Of a DNA stretch of 64,000 bases, positions 1 through 7,281 are shown piece after piece. Made by a program: the position numbers and the translations under genes. The stretch spans positions 62,001 through 126,000 of the forward strand of contig JAGAWT010000003.1 in assembly GCA_018110985.1 (NCBI GenBank), given 5' to 3'. The DNA comes from Oscillospiraceae bacterium. Its GTDB lineage: Bacteria; Bacillota; Clostridia; Oscillospirales; Ruminococcaceae. Below the pieces are notes generated by a model, which ran no database searches, had not been told where the DNA came from, and saw only the letters and a program-made list of their open reading frames with translations. How positions within the stretch are numbered: the stretch's first letter is position 1; each line of letters starts with the position of its first letter.

Positions 1-1497
1 AAGGCGCTGTACTCCTGCTGAAGGCATGGAGCGCACCACCTGACCGCTCATCCTTTCGGCTGCGGTGTATATATGTACATCACAGGAGCGGTTGAACCGC
101 TGGAAGAGGTTCTGGGAGATGCGTATCTGTGCCAGTCTCTCAAAGGGGACGGAAATGGTGTGGAACATATAGAAGCTGCTGTATTTGGCGCAGACACACC
201 TTTTGCGTATGTCAAACCCGTTGGTCATAAAGGATACAGCCTTCACCAGCAAAAGCCAGACGGAGGGTATCTCCAGTATGACCATGAAAAAGAGGATGAG
301 GTCGTACCATTCGGGGAACACAACTGCCCCGCACAGCCCCGCCAAAGGTATCAGCATCACCATAAAGGCAGGTATGCAGATCATTCTCCAGCAGTAGAGG
401 GAACGGGTTGATATATGGTCCCGTCCGTGGGCAAATTCCGGCAGGATCCTTTCAAGGACGAAGTAGGGGTCTCTTATACCTGGTCTGTACCCCTTTTTCG
501 TTCTCTTTCTGTCGGCTCTGCGGGGGGTCATGCAGATGGGTATGAATACGGGTATCTCGTTTTTCTGTTTTCCGTAGCCCGTGCAGCTTATGTGGACGGA
601 GGTAAGCCCCAGCAGCTTCATCAGCAGGTTCTGTCTCATGTCCACCATATTTATCTTCTTTGCGTTTATGATGCAGACTCTTTTGGTCACAAGCCCGGAG
701 CTTATCCTGATACAGTTGCCTCTGCGCTCGGAGCGGAAATGCCCCAGTCTCATTATATTCCCTGCAAAGGATATGAGAAAACCTATCCCTATTATGACGG
801 AGATCTTAACTCCTACCGGGGAAATACCCCTGATGAGGGTGCCCAGCAGTGTGCTGAGTGCATCCGAAAGACCGTCTGCCAGTTCAAAAAGCATAGCCTC
901 CAGTTTCTCTCCGATAATGGCTGCTGAGCCTGAAACGCCCGTTATCACCAGCAGGGTGCCGGATACAGCATTGGAAAAGAAGAAGGAAAAAGCCGCCATA
1001 ACGCCCAGCCTTACACGGTAGGCGATGCTTATCTTCCTGTTTTTGCTGCTGAGATCCCTGTCCAGTATGTCAAGCATTGCCGCACACTCTTTTTCCTCCA
1101 TGACCACTACCACATCGGATCTTCTCCGTGTAAGGCAGGGAGCGTCTGTGTCCATCCTCAGCTTTACAAGTCCCAGAAACTTATACAGCGGGCTTACTGA
1201 GGCTGAGACTGCGCAGATATTCCTGTATGGAAGGTCTGTGGAGCGTGAGGGGATAAGGCCTGTTTCTATCCTGATGTGGGTCTCCTCCGTTTTGTACTTG
1301 AAGAGGAACCACTTTCCCACGGCAAAAAGCACCATTGCAGCCACTATGAACAGATCCCAGCCTGCCCCTTTTGCCCACCTTTGGAGAGACTCCATGCTGA
1401 GCCTTATGGTGGCAAGACCCCTTATGAGGGGGAAAAGCAGCATCCAGAAGTACCTTGATGTATAGCCTATTATAGCTATGGGGTGCTGTCTTTTCAT
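1..1497 (-). CDS. Bacterial PH-domain membrane protein, YdbT-like (3' end cut by window edge)
   Basis: An uninterrupted frame of 499 codons runs from an ATG at 1497 to the left edge, so the C-terminus is missing. The visible protein alternates paired hydrophobic segments (about residues 13-28, 46-66, 165-195, 230-250, 370-415) with basic, beta-rich stretches containing YRNICAV and INAKKINMVD. This is the pattern of proteins with repeated bPH_2 (DUF304) domains such as B. subtilis YdbT. The start overlaps the stop of the preceding PH gene by 4 bases (ATGA), implying translational coupling. PH pairs of this kind sit in the membrane; in Bacillus the YdbS/YdbT pair is linked to bacteriocin resistance, but the function here is not shown. 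The family call is fairly secure, the role is not. Confidence 0.75.
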   Translation of the reverse strand, partial: MKRQHPIAIIGYTSRYFWMLLFPLIRGLATIRLSMESLQRWAKGAGWDLFIVAAMVLFAVGKWFLFKYKTEETHIRIETGLIPSRSTDLPYRNICAVSASVSPLYKFLGLVKLRMDTDAPCLTRRRSDVVVVMEEKECAAMLDILDRDLSSKNRKISIAYRVRLGVMAAFSFFFSNAVSGTLLVITGVSGSAAIIGEKLEAMLFELADGLSDALSTLLGTLIRGISPVGVKISVIIGIGFLISFAGNIMRLGHFRSERRGNCIRISSGLVTKRVCIINAKKINMVDMRQNLLMKLLGLTSVHISCTGYGKQKNEIPVFIPICMTPRRADRKRTKKGYRPGIRDPYFVLERILPEFAHGRDHISTRSLYCWRMICIPAFMVMLIPLAGLCGAVVFPEWYDLILFFMVILEIPSVWLLLVKAVSFMTNGFDIRKRCVCAKYSSFYMFHTISVPFERLAQIRISQNLFQRFNRSCDVHIYTAAERMSGQVVRSMPSAGVQRL

Positions 1498-2255
1498 TTG
1501 GCACCTGCTTTGTCATCAAAGGAAAGCTGCACCGCAGGGGACGGAAAGAAATCTATCTGCATGGGGTCGGGCTCCGCAGGCTTTTCCGCCGCTTCGGCCG
1601 GAGTTGGCACCATGTCGGTCAGCTCCTCGAAAAATGCAAGCTGCTCCATTTCCTTTCTTATCACATCCGCCAGATCCGGGAATATCTCCTGACCGTCCTC
1701 CGCCACTGCATAGCTTTCCACGGGCTTTTCCGGGAGCAGGGCGGGAGCCTTTTCCTTTCTTGCGGGCTTTTCTGCAAACTCGTCTATGAACGCCATTATG
1801 CTCCTGCAGTCTTCATCGGAGAGGAAAAACATGATTATGTTGCCGCCCAGAGCCGAAAGACGGATGAAGTTGAAGCAGGTGTATTTTGAGAAGGGCATGG
1901 AGACATGGGAGGCGTGCTGTATGGCTCCTATGCGCATTATGCGGAATGTCCTTGAAAATATCCCGGAATAGGATACTATCCTGTTTTCATAGATGACATA
2001 CTTGAAGGACTTGTACCACATGGGCAGTATGAGCACGATAAAAACAAGGTACATGACTCCCAGCGCTATCATTATGCCTGCTATGACCTTTTCCGGCAGG
2101 GAGCGTACCCTTGTCATGTCCGGAAGATACTGGGGATATTTGTCGATCACATAGAGCCGCAGAAGGTTCAGCAGCACTATCAGGATAATGGTGAGTATGA
2201 AGCCGGTCAGGGATATAAAGATCTTTCCTCTCTTATCCGATTGATAAGTACGCAT
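1494..2255 (-). CDS. Bacterial PH-domain membrane protein, YdbS-like
   Basis: The 253-residue protein has two N-terminal membrane segments (about residues 12-33 and 58-80). They are followed by a compact domain with YKSFKYVIYENRIV and RIGAIQHASHV, typical of a single bPH_2 (DUF304) domain, to about residue 160. The last 90 residues are acidic and proline-rich, look disordered, and are an addition to the usual YdbS length of about 160. The ATG at 2255 has a good ribosome site (GGAGGTGAGGGA). The gene lies 30 bases after the CYTH gene and overlaps the next PH gene by 4 bases, so the three form one transcription unit. A small and a large PH protein encoded side by side match the YdbS/YdbT arrangement. 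The biochemical role is unknown. Confidence 0.75.
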   Translation of the reverse strand: MRTYQSDKRGKIFISLTGFILTIILIVLLNLLRLYVIDKYPQYLPDMTRVRSLPEKVIAGIMIALGVMYLVFIVLILPMWYKSFKYVIYENRIVSYSGIFSRTFRIMRIGAIQHASHVSMPFSKYTCFNFIRLSALGGNIIMFFLSDEDCRSIMAFIDEFAEKPARKEKAPALLPEKPVESYAVAEDGQEIFPDLADVIRKEMEQLAFFEELTDMVPTPAEAAEKPAEPDPMQIDFFPSPAVQLSFDDKAGAK

Positions 2256-2285
2256 TCCCTCACCTCCGCTGCTCTGATAGCTTTT

Positions 2286-2822
2286 TTATCCTGTGTGCTG
2301 TTCCCTGTCCTCCGGAAAGGCTCTTTCCGTGGAAAGAAAGGTATTTGAATAACGGCTGTCCCCTGTCACCTCTCTGACCGCATCAATGAACGGGGGCATC
2401 TCTATGGGAGTATCCTCCGACGGCAGCTCGGCCTCTATGGTCGCAAAGCTTTCCGAAAAAGGGTAGACATCCGCCTCAAATACGAGCCCGCCGTGGTTTA
2501 TGATATAGCGGCTCTTTTCCACCGGCAAAAGGGCGGGGTCTGCATCCCGCAAAAGCAGGTCATACTCCTCTTTGCCTATCTCCCTTTCCTTTTCCTTTCG
2601 CACCTTTGGGGATACGAACACCTTTTCGGTGTAGTAGTATCTGATGCTCTCTTCAATGCCCGAAAGGACTATCCTCCTGACACGGCGCTGGACCTCTTCT
2701 CCGTTTTCGTTCACCCTGCCGTTAAGATAGGTCTGGGTGATGTCCTTCCGTGCTGCGGCATTCTCAAAAAGGGCGGTGTTCTGCCTTATGAGGAACTTTC
2801 TTTCTATCTCAAGACCTTTCAT
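2286..2822 (-). CDS. CYTH-domain protein (triphosphate tunnel metalloenzyme family)
   Basis: The N-terminal EIERKFL is the hallmark ExExK motif of CYTH proteins (class IV adenylate cyclase, thiamine triphosphatase and tripolyphosphatase relatives). Alternating acidic and basic beta strands follow (RRVRRI, YYYTEKVFV, EKSRYIINHGG, VFEADVYPF, ATIEAELPS). The length of 178 residues is normal for a single-domain CYTH enzyme, which probably acts on a triphosphate substrate with a divalent metal in the cytoplasm. A longer frame opens at a GTG (2849), but the promoter at 2861-2889 would start transcription about at 2853. The ATG at 2822 has GGAGG upstream, so 2822 is preferred. It is the first gene of the unit with the two PH genes. 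The substrate cannot be told from sequence. Confidence 0.8.
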   Translation of the reverse strand: MKGLEIERKFLIRQNTALFENAAARKDITQTYLNGRVNENGEEVQRRVRRIVLSGIEESIRYYYTEKVFVSPKVRKEKEREIGKEEYDLLLRDADPALLPVEKSRYIINHGGLVFEADVYPFSESFATIEAELPSEDTPIEMPPFIDAVREVTGDSRYSNTFLSTERAFPEDREQHTG

Positions 2823-2860
2823 TCGCAGCATCGCCTCCGAAATACACACATTTATAGTCT

Positions 2861-2889
2861 ATTTTACCACTTTTTGAGTGAGTTGTCAA
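2861..2889 (-). promoter_or_regulatory. Sigma-A-type promoter of the CYTH-PH-PH unit
   Basis: On the minus strand TTGACA (2884-2889) is followed after exactly 17 bases by TAAAAT (2861-2866). The predicted start of transcription near 2853 rules out the longer GTG start for the CYTH gene. Confidence 0.75.
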
Positions 2890-2906
2890 GCAAAAGTGAA
2901 AACAGT

Positions 2907-2931
2907 AAAACGGCAGCCCGACGGACTGCCG
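2907..2931 (-). terminator. Rho-independent terminator after nadE
   Basis: Read on the minus strand, CGGCAG and CTGCCG (2926-2931 and 2911-2916) close a hairpin followed by a T-rich run (TTTTACTGTTTT). It lies 7 bases beyond the nadE stop and closes the mreB-to-nadE operon just before the CYTH promoter. Confidence 0.75.
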
Positions 2932-2937
2932 CATACT

Positions 2938-3690
2938 TTAATCTGCAAAATAATCGAAAGATGGCATGGGTAGCAGCTTGTGGAGGTTGTTCCTGTGGAG
3001 CCTGTCTATCCTCTCTTTAAGCTGCGGGTCTCCGGAAAGGTCGTCCTCTCCTCTGATATACCTGTCAAGGGCAGCGTAGGTAAAGCCCAGATTGTCCTCA
3101 TCCGTCTTTCCGCTGAGACCGTCGATCGGTACCTTGTGGGTGAGCTCACGGGGCAGCCCCAGCTCATCACCTATGGCGATCACCTCTGTCACCGTAAAGT
3201 GGGAAAGAGGGGAAAAATCACCTGCCGCATCGCCGAATTTTGTGGAGTAGCCCACATGATCCTCGGAAAGGTTGCAGGTGTTCACCACTCTGCCGTTCTC
3301 ACAGGCTGCAACTGCGTACAGGGTCGCCATGCGTATGCGGGCGGGGGTGTTGACCTTTGCCTGCGCCGAAAGCTCGGTCTGGGAGGATATCTCTGTGAGC
3401 AGGGTCTCCACCGTCTGCCCCACGTTCACTCTGTAAGACTTTATGCCCAGGGTCCTGACCAGAAGCTCGGAAAACTCTATGTCGGACTGTACGCCCTGGG
3501 GCATGAGCACTCCTATGACCCTGTCCTTTCCCAGTGCCTTTACGCAGACTGCGGCTGCCACGGAGCTGTCCTTTCCTCCGGAAATGCCTATGACTGCCTT
3601 CGTCTCGGGAGAAGCATTCTCCTCAAAATAATTCTTTACCCATTCGATCACCGCATCTGCTGCGGCTTTGGGGTCAAAAGTATAAGCCAT
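2938..3690 (-). CDS. nadE: NH3-dependent NAD+ synthetase
   Basis: The enzyme amidates deamido-NAD with ammonia and ATP, the last step of NAD synthesis, in the cytoplasm. The 250 residues contain the adenylation P-loop SGGKDSS (about residues 35-41), the NTCNLSEDHVGY and KFGDAAGDFSP substrate loops, and the C-terminal KTDEDNLGFTY. There is no N-terminal nitrilase-type glutaminase domain, so this is the short, ammonia-using form. The ATG at 3690 is preceded by GAGG at good spacing. It is the last gene of the mreB-CBS-exonuclease-TPR-nadE run, 35 bases after the TPR gene and just before a terminator. All expected motifs appear intact. Confidence 0.93.
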   Translation of the reverse strand: MAYTFDPKAAADAVIEWVKNYFEENASPETKAVIGISGGKDSSVAAAVCVKALGKDRVIGVLMPQGVQSDIEFSELLVRTLGIKSYRVNVGQTVETLLTEISSQTELSAQAKVNTPARIRMATLYAVAACENGRVVNTCNLSEDHVGYSTKFGDAAGDFSPLSHFTVTEVIAIGDELGLPRELTHKVPIDGLSGKTDEDNLGFTYAALDRYIRGEDDLSGDPQLKERIDRLHRNNLHKLLPMPSFDYFAD

Positions 3691-3725
3691 TTGTGTCCTC
3701 TTTTCCTTTGTATGTTTTCCCTGTA

Positions 3726-4619
3726 TCAGCGTGCCCTCAGCTTTGCGGAAAGCTCGTTTGCGTGCCTGAGAGCATTGGGGCAGTCGGTCACCATGGGACC
3801 TGCGGTATCCACCGCCTGCGCCGCCATGTCGTACATACCGTTCAGGTAATAAAGCTCTGCCGAGCTGAGAAGCTCACAGGCATATATCGCTCTCTGCAGC
3901 GGAGAGCTGAAACCGTGGGGGCCTTCATTACCCGTCTTCTGTGCAAGATCCTTCCTGTAGGAGGATCGGAGGTCGTGGAGCTCCAGAGCCTTTTTATAGT
4001 CGCCGCTTGCCTTGTACACAACGGACATTATGCTCACGCAGCCCGAACAGAGTATATAGTTCTTCCGGCAGCATTCCTCTATAAAGGGTTCTGCATCATT
4101 GTAGGCTCTCAGAACGCTGTCGTAGTCGCCTACATCTTCGTAGATGCCCGTTATCTCACCGTAAAAGGTCAAGCCCACGGAGGGGTGATCCCTGAAAACA
4201 GACCTGTCCACCGAATTCAGAAGCGCAATGGAGTTTTGCAGCTCATCCCTGAAATGGTACACATCGGAGAGCAGGCATATGAGCTGTATCTTCTCAACGG
4301 GAGTGGCGGCAGCGCCTATCTTTGTGTACAGGACATTTACGGCATTGTCGCTGGTGAAGTCTTTTTTCAGATAGGTCATGACTTCGTTCACATTCTTTGA
4401 GGCATTGTTTTCGGGGATGATATCTTTTCGCACCGCTGCGATGAATATAAGCGGGAAGACCGCTATTATCAGAAGATCTGCGATCAGAGGCAGGTCAATG
4501 AAGATCTCCAGCACAAGATCCAGTATGATGGAGCCTATGCTTACTATCCCCACTGCTCTCAACAGGGTGCTCTGCTTTTTGTAGAGCCTGTCAAGCTGAT
4601 CTCTTGATATATCTATCAT
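3726..4619 (-). CDS. TPR-like membrane-anchored protein of unknown function
   Basis: The protein has 297 residues. Two adjacent hydrophobic segments near residues 20-45 and 46-62 form a probable hairpin anchor. The remaining 220 residues are helical with a repeating pattern of small and aromatic residues (VYHFRDELQNSIALLNSV, YEDVGDYDSVLRAYNDAE, VYKASGDYKKALELHDL, YYLNGMYDMAAQAVDTA), typical of tetratricopeptide repeats that bind other proteins. The start overlaps the stop of the upstream exonuclease gene by 4 bases (ATGA). No catalytic motif is visible. A scaffold or adaptor at the membrane is a reasonable guess given the operon with mreB, but this is inference. Confidence 0.6.
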   Translation of the reverse strand: MIDISRDQLDRLYKKQSTLLRAVGIVSIGSIILDLVLEIFIDLPLIADLLIIAVFPLIFIAAVRKDIIPENNASKNVNEVMTYLKKDFTSDNAVNVLYTKIGAAATPVEKIQLICLLSDVYHFRDELQNSIALLNSVDRSVFRDHPSVGLTFYGEITGIYEDVGDYDSVLRAYNDAEPFIEECCRKNYILCSGCVSIMSVVYKASGDYKKALELHDLRSSYRKDLAQKTGNEGPHGFSSPLQRAIYACELLSSAELYYLNGMYDMAAQAVDTAGPMVTDCPNALRHANELSAKLRAR

Positions 4620-5530
4620 GGCTGTTCACCTGTTTCGGAAAGCTTTGTGTACCTGCGGGTCACATCGTACAACGGCAAGCCGTTTTCCCCGTCGGCAGCA
4701 CCTGTTTCGGCAAGCTCGAACTCCACCCTGAAGGTACCGCACTTTTCGCAGACAGCTTCTGCCGCAAACATAGTGTCCGATACTCTTTCTATGACGGATC
4801 TTCTCATCCTGCTGCGGCAGTCGGGGCATTTGCACATACAAACTCTGCGCACCTGCGGCAGATCCTCCGGGCTTTCAAGCTCTATGCCGGGATAGGTGCG
4901 GCAGTACCGCTCCAGTCTTTTCTGTTCTCTTTCCTCTTCTATCTCACGGAGGATGTCTTCGTACTGAGGGAGAAGAGAGTATATGTCCATCTTCCGTGCC
5001 ACCCTGTAGGTGTAAATGGCATCGTTCAGGGCATCATGGGCTTTGAGCTCCGCCTCAAGACCGTAATGCTCCAGTGCGGCGGTGACACTGTACTGTTCGG
5101 GCTTCGGCAGCACCCGCCTTGAAAAGAACACCTGCAGATCGCAGAACTCCGGCAGTTCGTTATTCATGCGGTGTACAGCCAGATTCTGCTTTACTATCTT
5201 TTCATCCTCGGTGCCCCAGGTGAATATGAGCGGATCGTCCCCGCAAAAGCTCAGGAGCCTTTTGTAGACCTCCGGAAAAGGAAGACCGTAGGTGATATCC
5301 GCCCCGGAGAGCCCTGTGACCCTTCCCACGGCGTAGTTTATCTTCTTGTAGAATCTCGGCCTTACATACAGGTTCAGCTTATCCTTGACATTGTACTCCC
5401 TGTCTGCCTTCACGGCCCCCACTCTTATGATCTCCCCCATCAGGGGGACAGGGTCGGTGACCATGTTTTTCTTGCCCAGAGGCTGGTTCCATTCAAGGTC
5501 AAGGATGATGATATCAGAGTCCGTTCTCAT
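4616..5530 (-). CDS. DEDDh 3'-5' exonuclease with C-terminal zinc ribbon
   Basis: The first 180 residues carry the DEDDh nuclease signature: LDLEW (Asp11, Glu13), an Asp near residue 109 (TWGTEDEKIV) and HDALNDA (His165, Asp170). The fold is that of the KapD/Eri-1-like group in the DnaQ superfamily, which removes nucleotides from RNA or DNA 3' ends. After a charged helix (190-210), cysteines at 231, 233, 235, 238, 261 and 264 form a probable zinc ribbon, an addition that may bind nucleic acid. The gene begins inside the end of the CBS gene (17-base overlap) and ends overlapping the TPR gene by 4 bases, so the three are tightly coupled. The nucleic acid target is unknown. Confidence 0.8.
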   Translation of the reverse strand: MRTDSDIIILDLEWNQPLGKKNMVTDPVPLMGEIIRVGAVKADREYNVKDKLNLYVRPRFYKKINYAVGRVTGLSGADITYGLPFPEVYKRLLSFCGDDPLIFTWGTEDEKIVKQNLAVHRMNNELPEFCDLQVFFSRRVLPKPEQYSVTAALEHYGLEAELKAHDALNDAIYTYRVARKMDIYSLLPQYEDILREIEEEREQKRLERYCRTYPGIELESPEDLPQVRRVCMCKCPDCRSRMRRSVIERVSDTMFAAEAVCEKCGTFRVEFELAETGAADGENGLPLYDVTRRYTKLSETGEQP

Positions 5531-5933
5531 ACTGGTTCAGCTTGTTTATGCCGAATTTGAGTATATCCTGCCTTGTGACGATGCCGGAGAACATCCCTCT
5601 GCTGTCTATCACGGGCACGAAGTTCTGGGACACTATCCTCTTGAAGAGTATGTCGAAATCCGCATCTATGGACACGGGCTCGAAACGGGTCACGGAGGCA
5701 AGGCTGGAAACGGTCATTCCGTCCTTTTTCAGAGCATCCACATTGCCGTCATCCAGTATGCAGAAGAGAAAATCCCTTTCGCTCACCACACCCAGATAGT
5801 AGCCGTCCCTGTTGATGACCGGCACGGCGGAAAACCCCGATTCTATCAGCTCCACAAGCCCGTCAGCGGCGCTCTTGTCGCCGTAGAGGTAGGTTATCAG
5901 AGCCTTTGGCTTTAGCAGCATTGCTGTATTCAT
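5514..5933 (-). CDS. Two-CBS-domain protein
   Basis: The 139 residues are almost entirely a pair of CBS motifs: GFSAVPVINRDGYYLGVVSE in the first half and NFVPVIDSRGMFSGIVTRQD in the second. CBS pairs bind adenine nucleotides (AMP, ATP, c-di-AMP, NAD) and usually regulate a partner. No catalytic domain is attached, so it probably works as a free regulatory subunit. It starts 26 bases after mreB and overlaps the exonuclease gene by 17 bases. Its setting between mreB and an exonuclease, with nadE further down, does not identify the ligand. Confidence 0.82.
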   Translation of the reverse strand: MNTAMLLKPKALITYLYGDKSAADGLVELIESGFSAVPVINRDGYYLGVVSERDFLFCILDDGNVDALKKDGMTVSSLASVTRFEPVSIDADFDILFKRIVSQNFVPVIDSRGMFSGIVTRQDILKFGINKLNQYENGL

Positions 5934-5959
5934 AAGAAGTTCCTCTCTCCCATGGATCC

Positions 5960-6970
5960 TCAGATCCGGTTGTAGTTGGAAATTTTTTCAAAACCGTTCC
6001 TCAGTACATCTATGTACCTGAAGGCATTTCCCGTGCCCCTTGCCACACAGCGGATAGGGTCATCTGCCGGGTAGACCCTTACACCCAGCTCCTTTGTCAT
6101 GAGCTCTCCCAGACCCGCTATGAGAGCACCGCCTCCTGTAAGGACTATCCCGTCGTCGTAGATGTCTCCTGAAAGCTCCGGCGGGCACTGCTCCAGTACT
6201 CCGCGCACTGTCTCTATGAGCTTTGCCAGATCGTCCTTTACGGCTTTGTACATATCAAAGTCCGTAAGCTCGGCTTCTCCCGGCATACCCGTCACAAGGT
6301 TTTTCCCCCTGACGGTGAATTTCTTGGAGCCGTCCGGAGAACCTACCTGCGCCAGCGCAATCTTGGCGTTTTCGGCTGTCCTTTCGCCTATCTCTATGCG
6401 GAAGCGGTTCCTGACATATTTTATCATGTCACGGTCAAAGAGGTTGCCCCCCAGCTTCACCGAGTTTTTCACCACTATGCCGTTCATGGACATGACCGCT
6501 ATATCCGTAGTGCCGCCGCCTATGTCCACCACCATGCGGCCTCTGGGCAGGGAAAGGTCCGCCCCCGTTCCCAGCAGTGCCGCCACAGGTTCCTCTATGA
6601 GGTACACTTTTCTGGCGCCTGTCTTGCGGGCTGCATCCACCACCGCACGGCACTCCACATCCGTTGCAAGGGAGGGCACGCAGATGATGATGTTCGGCAT
6701 GAATATCTGTTTTCCCGTCACCCTGTCTATACATTCCTTTATCATGGTGTCCGCCATGTCGTAGTCGGATATGACACCGTCGCACAGGGGTCGGATGACA
6801 GCTATGTATTCAGGGGTCTTGCCTATCATCTTGTAGGCATCCATGCCCACGGCGATTATCTCCTCGGTGCGCTTGTTGAAAGCTACCACGGAGGGTTCGT
6901 AAAATACCACACCCTTGGCACCCGAGGTTATCATTATGTTGGCTGTGCCAAGGTCTATTCCAATGTTCAT
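5960..6970 (-). CDS. mreB: MreB/Mbl-type actin-like cell-shape protein
   Basis: The 336-residue protein shows the actin-fold signatures of MreB: GIDLGTANIMI at the N-terminus (phosphate 1), VDIGGGTTDIAV near residue 157 (phosphate 2) and ILTGGGALIAGL-like VLTGGGALIAGL near 280 (adenosine site). MreB filaments guide sidewall peptidoglycan synthesis at the inner face of the membrane. The usual mreC and mreD partners are absent, so this may be an Mbl/MreBH-type extra copy. It is the first gene of a five-gene operon, with a promoter at 7010-7038 and ribosome site GAGAAGGA before the ATG. Nothing looks truncated; whether it is the main or an accessory MreB is unresolved. Confidence 0.88.
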   Translation of the reverse strand: MNIGIDLGTANIMITSGAKGVVFYEPSVVAFNKRTEEIIAVGMDAYKMIGKTPEYIAVIRPLCDGVISDYDMADTMIKECIDRVTGKQIFMPNIIICVPSLATDVECRAVVDAARKTGARKVYLIEEPVAALLGTGADLSLPRGRMVVDIGGGTTDIAVMSMNGIVVKNSVKLGGNLFDRDMIKYVRNRFRIEIGERTAENAKIALAQVGSPDGSKKFTVRGKNLVTGMPGEAELTDFDMYKAVKDDLAKLIETVRGVLEQCPPELSGDIYDDGIVLTGGGALIAGLGELMTKELGVRVYPADDPIRCVARGTGNAFRYIDVLRNGFEKISNYNRI

Positions 6971-7009
6971 TTATTGTCCTTCTCATTTAGTCACAATCTT
7001 CCTTCTACC

Positions 7010-7038
7010 ATTTTATCAAAATATTGTGGGATTTTCAA
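7010..7038 (-). promoter_or_regulatory. Sigma-A-type promoter of the mreB operon
   Basis: On the minus strand TTGAAA (7033-7038), 17 bases, then TAAAAT (7010-7015). It points toward mreB, whose ATG lies about 40 bases downstream. Confidence 0.65.
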
Positions 7039-7075
7039 TTGATTTAGCTCAATTTGTTGATTTTCTATAAATCAC

Positions 7076-7159
7076 ACAAAAAATCCCCGGCTGTTTTGTA
7101 AAAAACATTAGACAGAGCCTTTCTCCTTTCCGATAGTGTAAAAGCACAAAAATCCCCGG
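7076..7159. repeat. Pair of short direct repeats in the divergent mreB/DUF975 spacer
   Basis: The motif ACAAAAAATCCCCGG (7076-7090) recurs as ACAAAAATCCCCGG (7146-7159), 70 bases apart, in an AT-rich spacer that otherwise holds only the two divergent promoters. The repeats could be binding sites for a regulator, but nothing identifies one. Confidence 0.4.
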
Positions 7160-7206
7160 ATTTATTAAAGAAAGATTAGAGTACAATTAGAATTTTCATC
7201 TTTCTA

Positions 7207-7235
7207 TTGCAATGTGTGAGATTTTATGTTAATAT
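7207..7235 (+). promoter_or_regulatory. Probable promoter of the DUF975 gene
   Basis: TTGCAA (7207-7212), a 17-base spacer, then TAATAT (7230-7235). The ATG of the DUF975 gene is 47 bases further on, with ribosome site AGGGGGAA. The rest of the 311-base spacer (6971-7281) is AT-rich and holds the mreB promoter and two direct repeats. Confidence 0.5.
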
Positions 7236-7281
7236 GATGATACTGAAAACAGCTCATGAAAATATACAGGGGGAATGAATT

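Noticed and set aside
2980-3849. A 289-codon plus-strand frame opposite nadE
   Set aside because: It overlaps nadE and the next gene's end, lacks a ribosome site and has no family resemblance.
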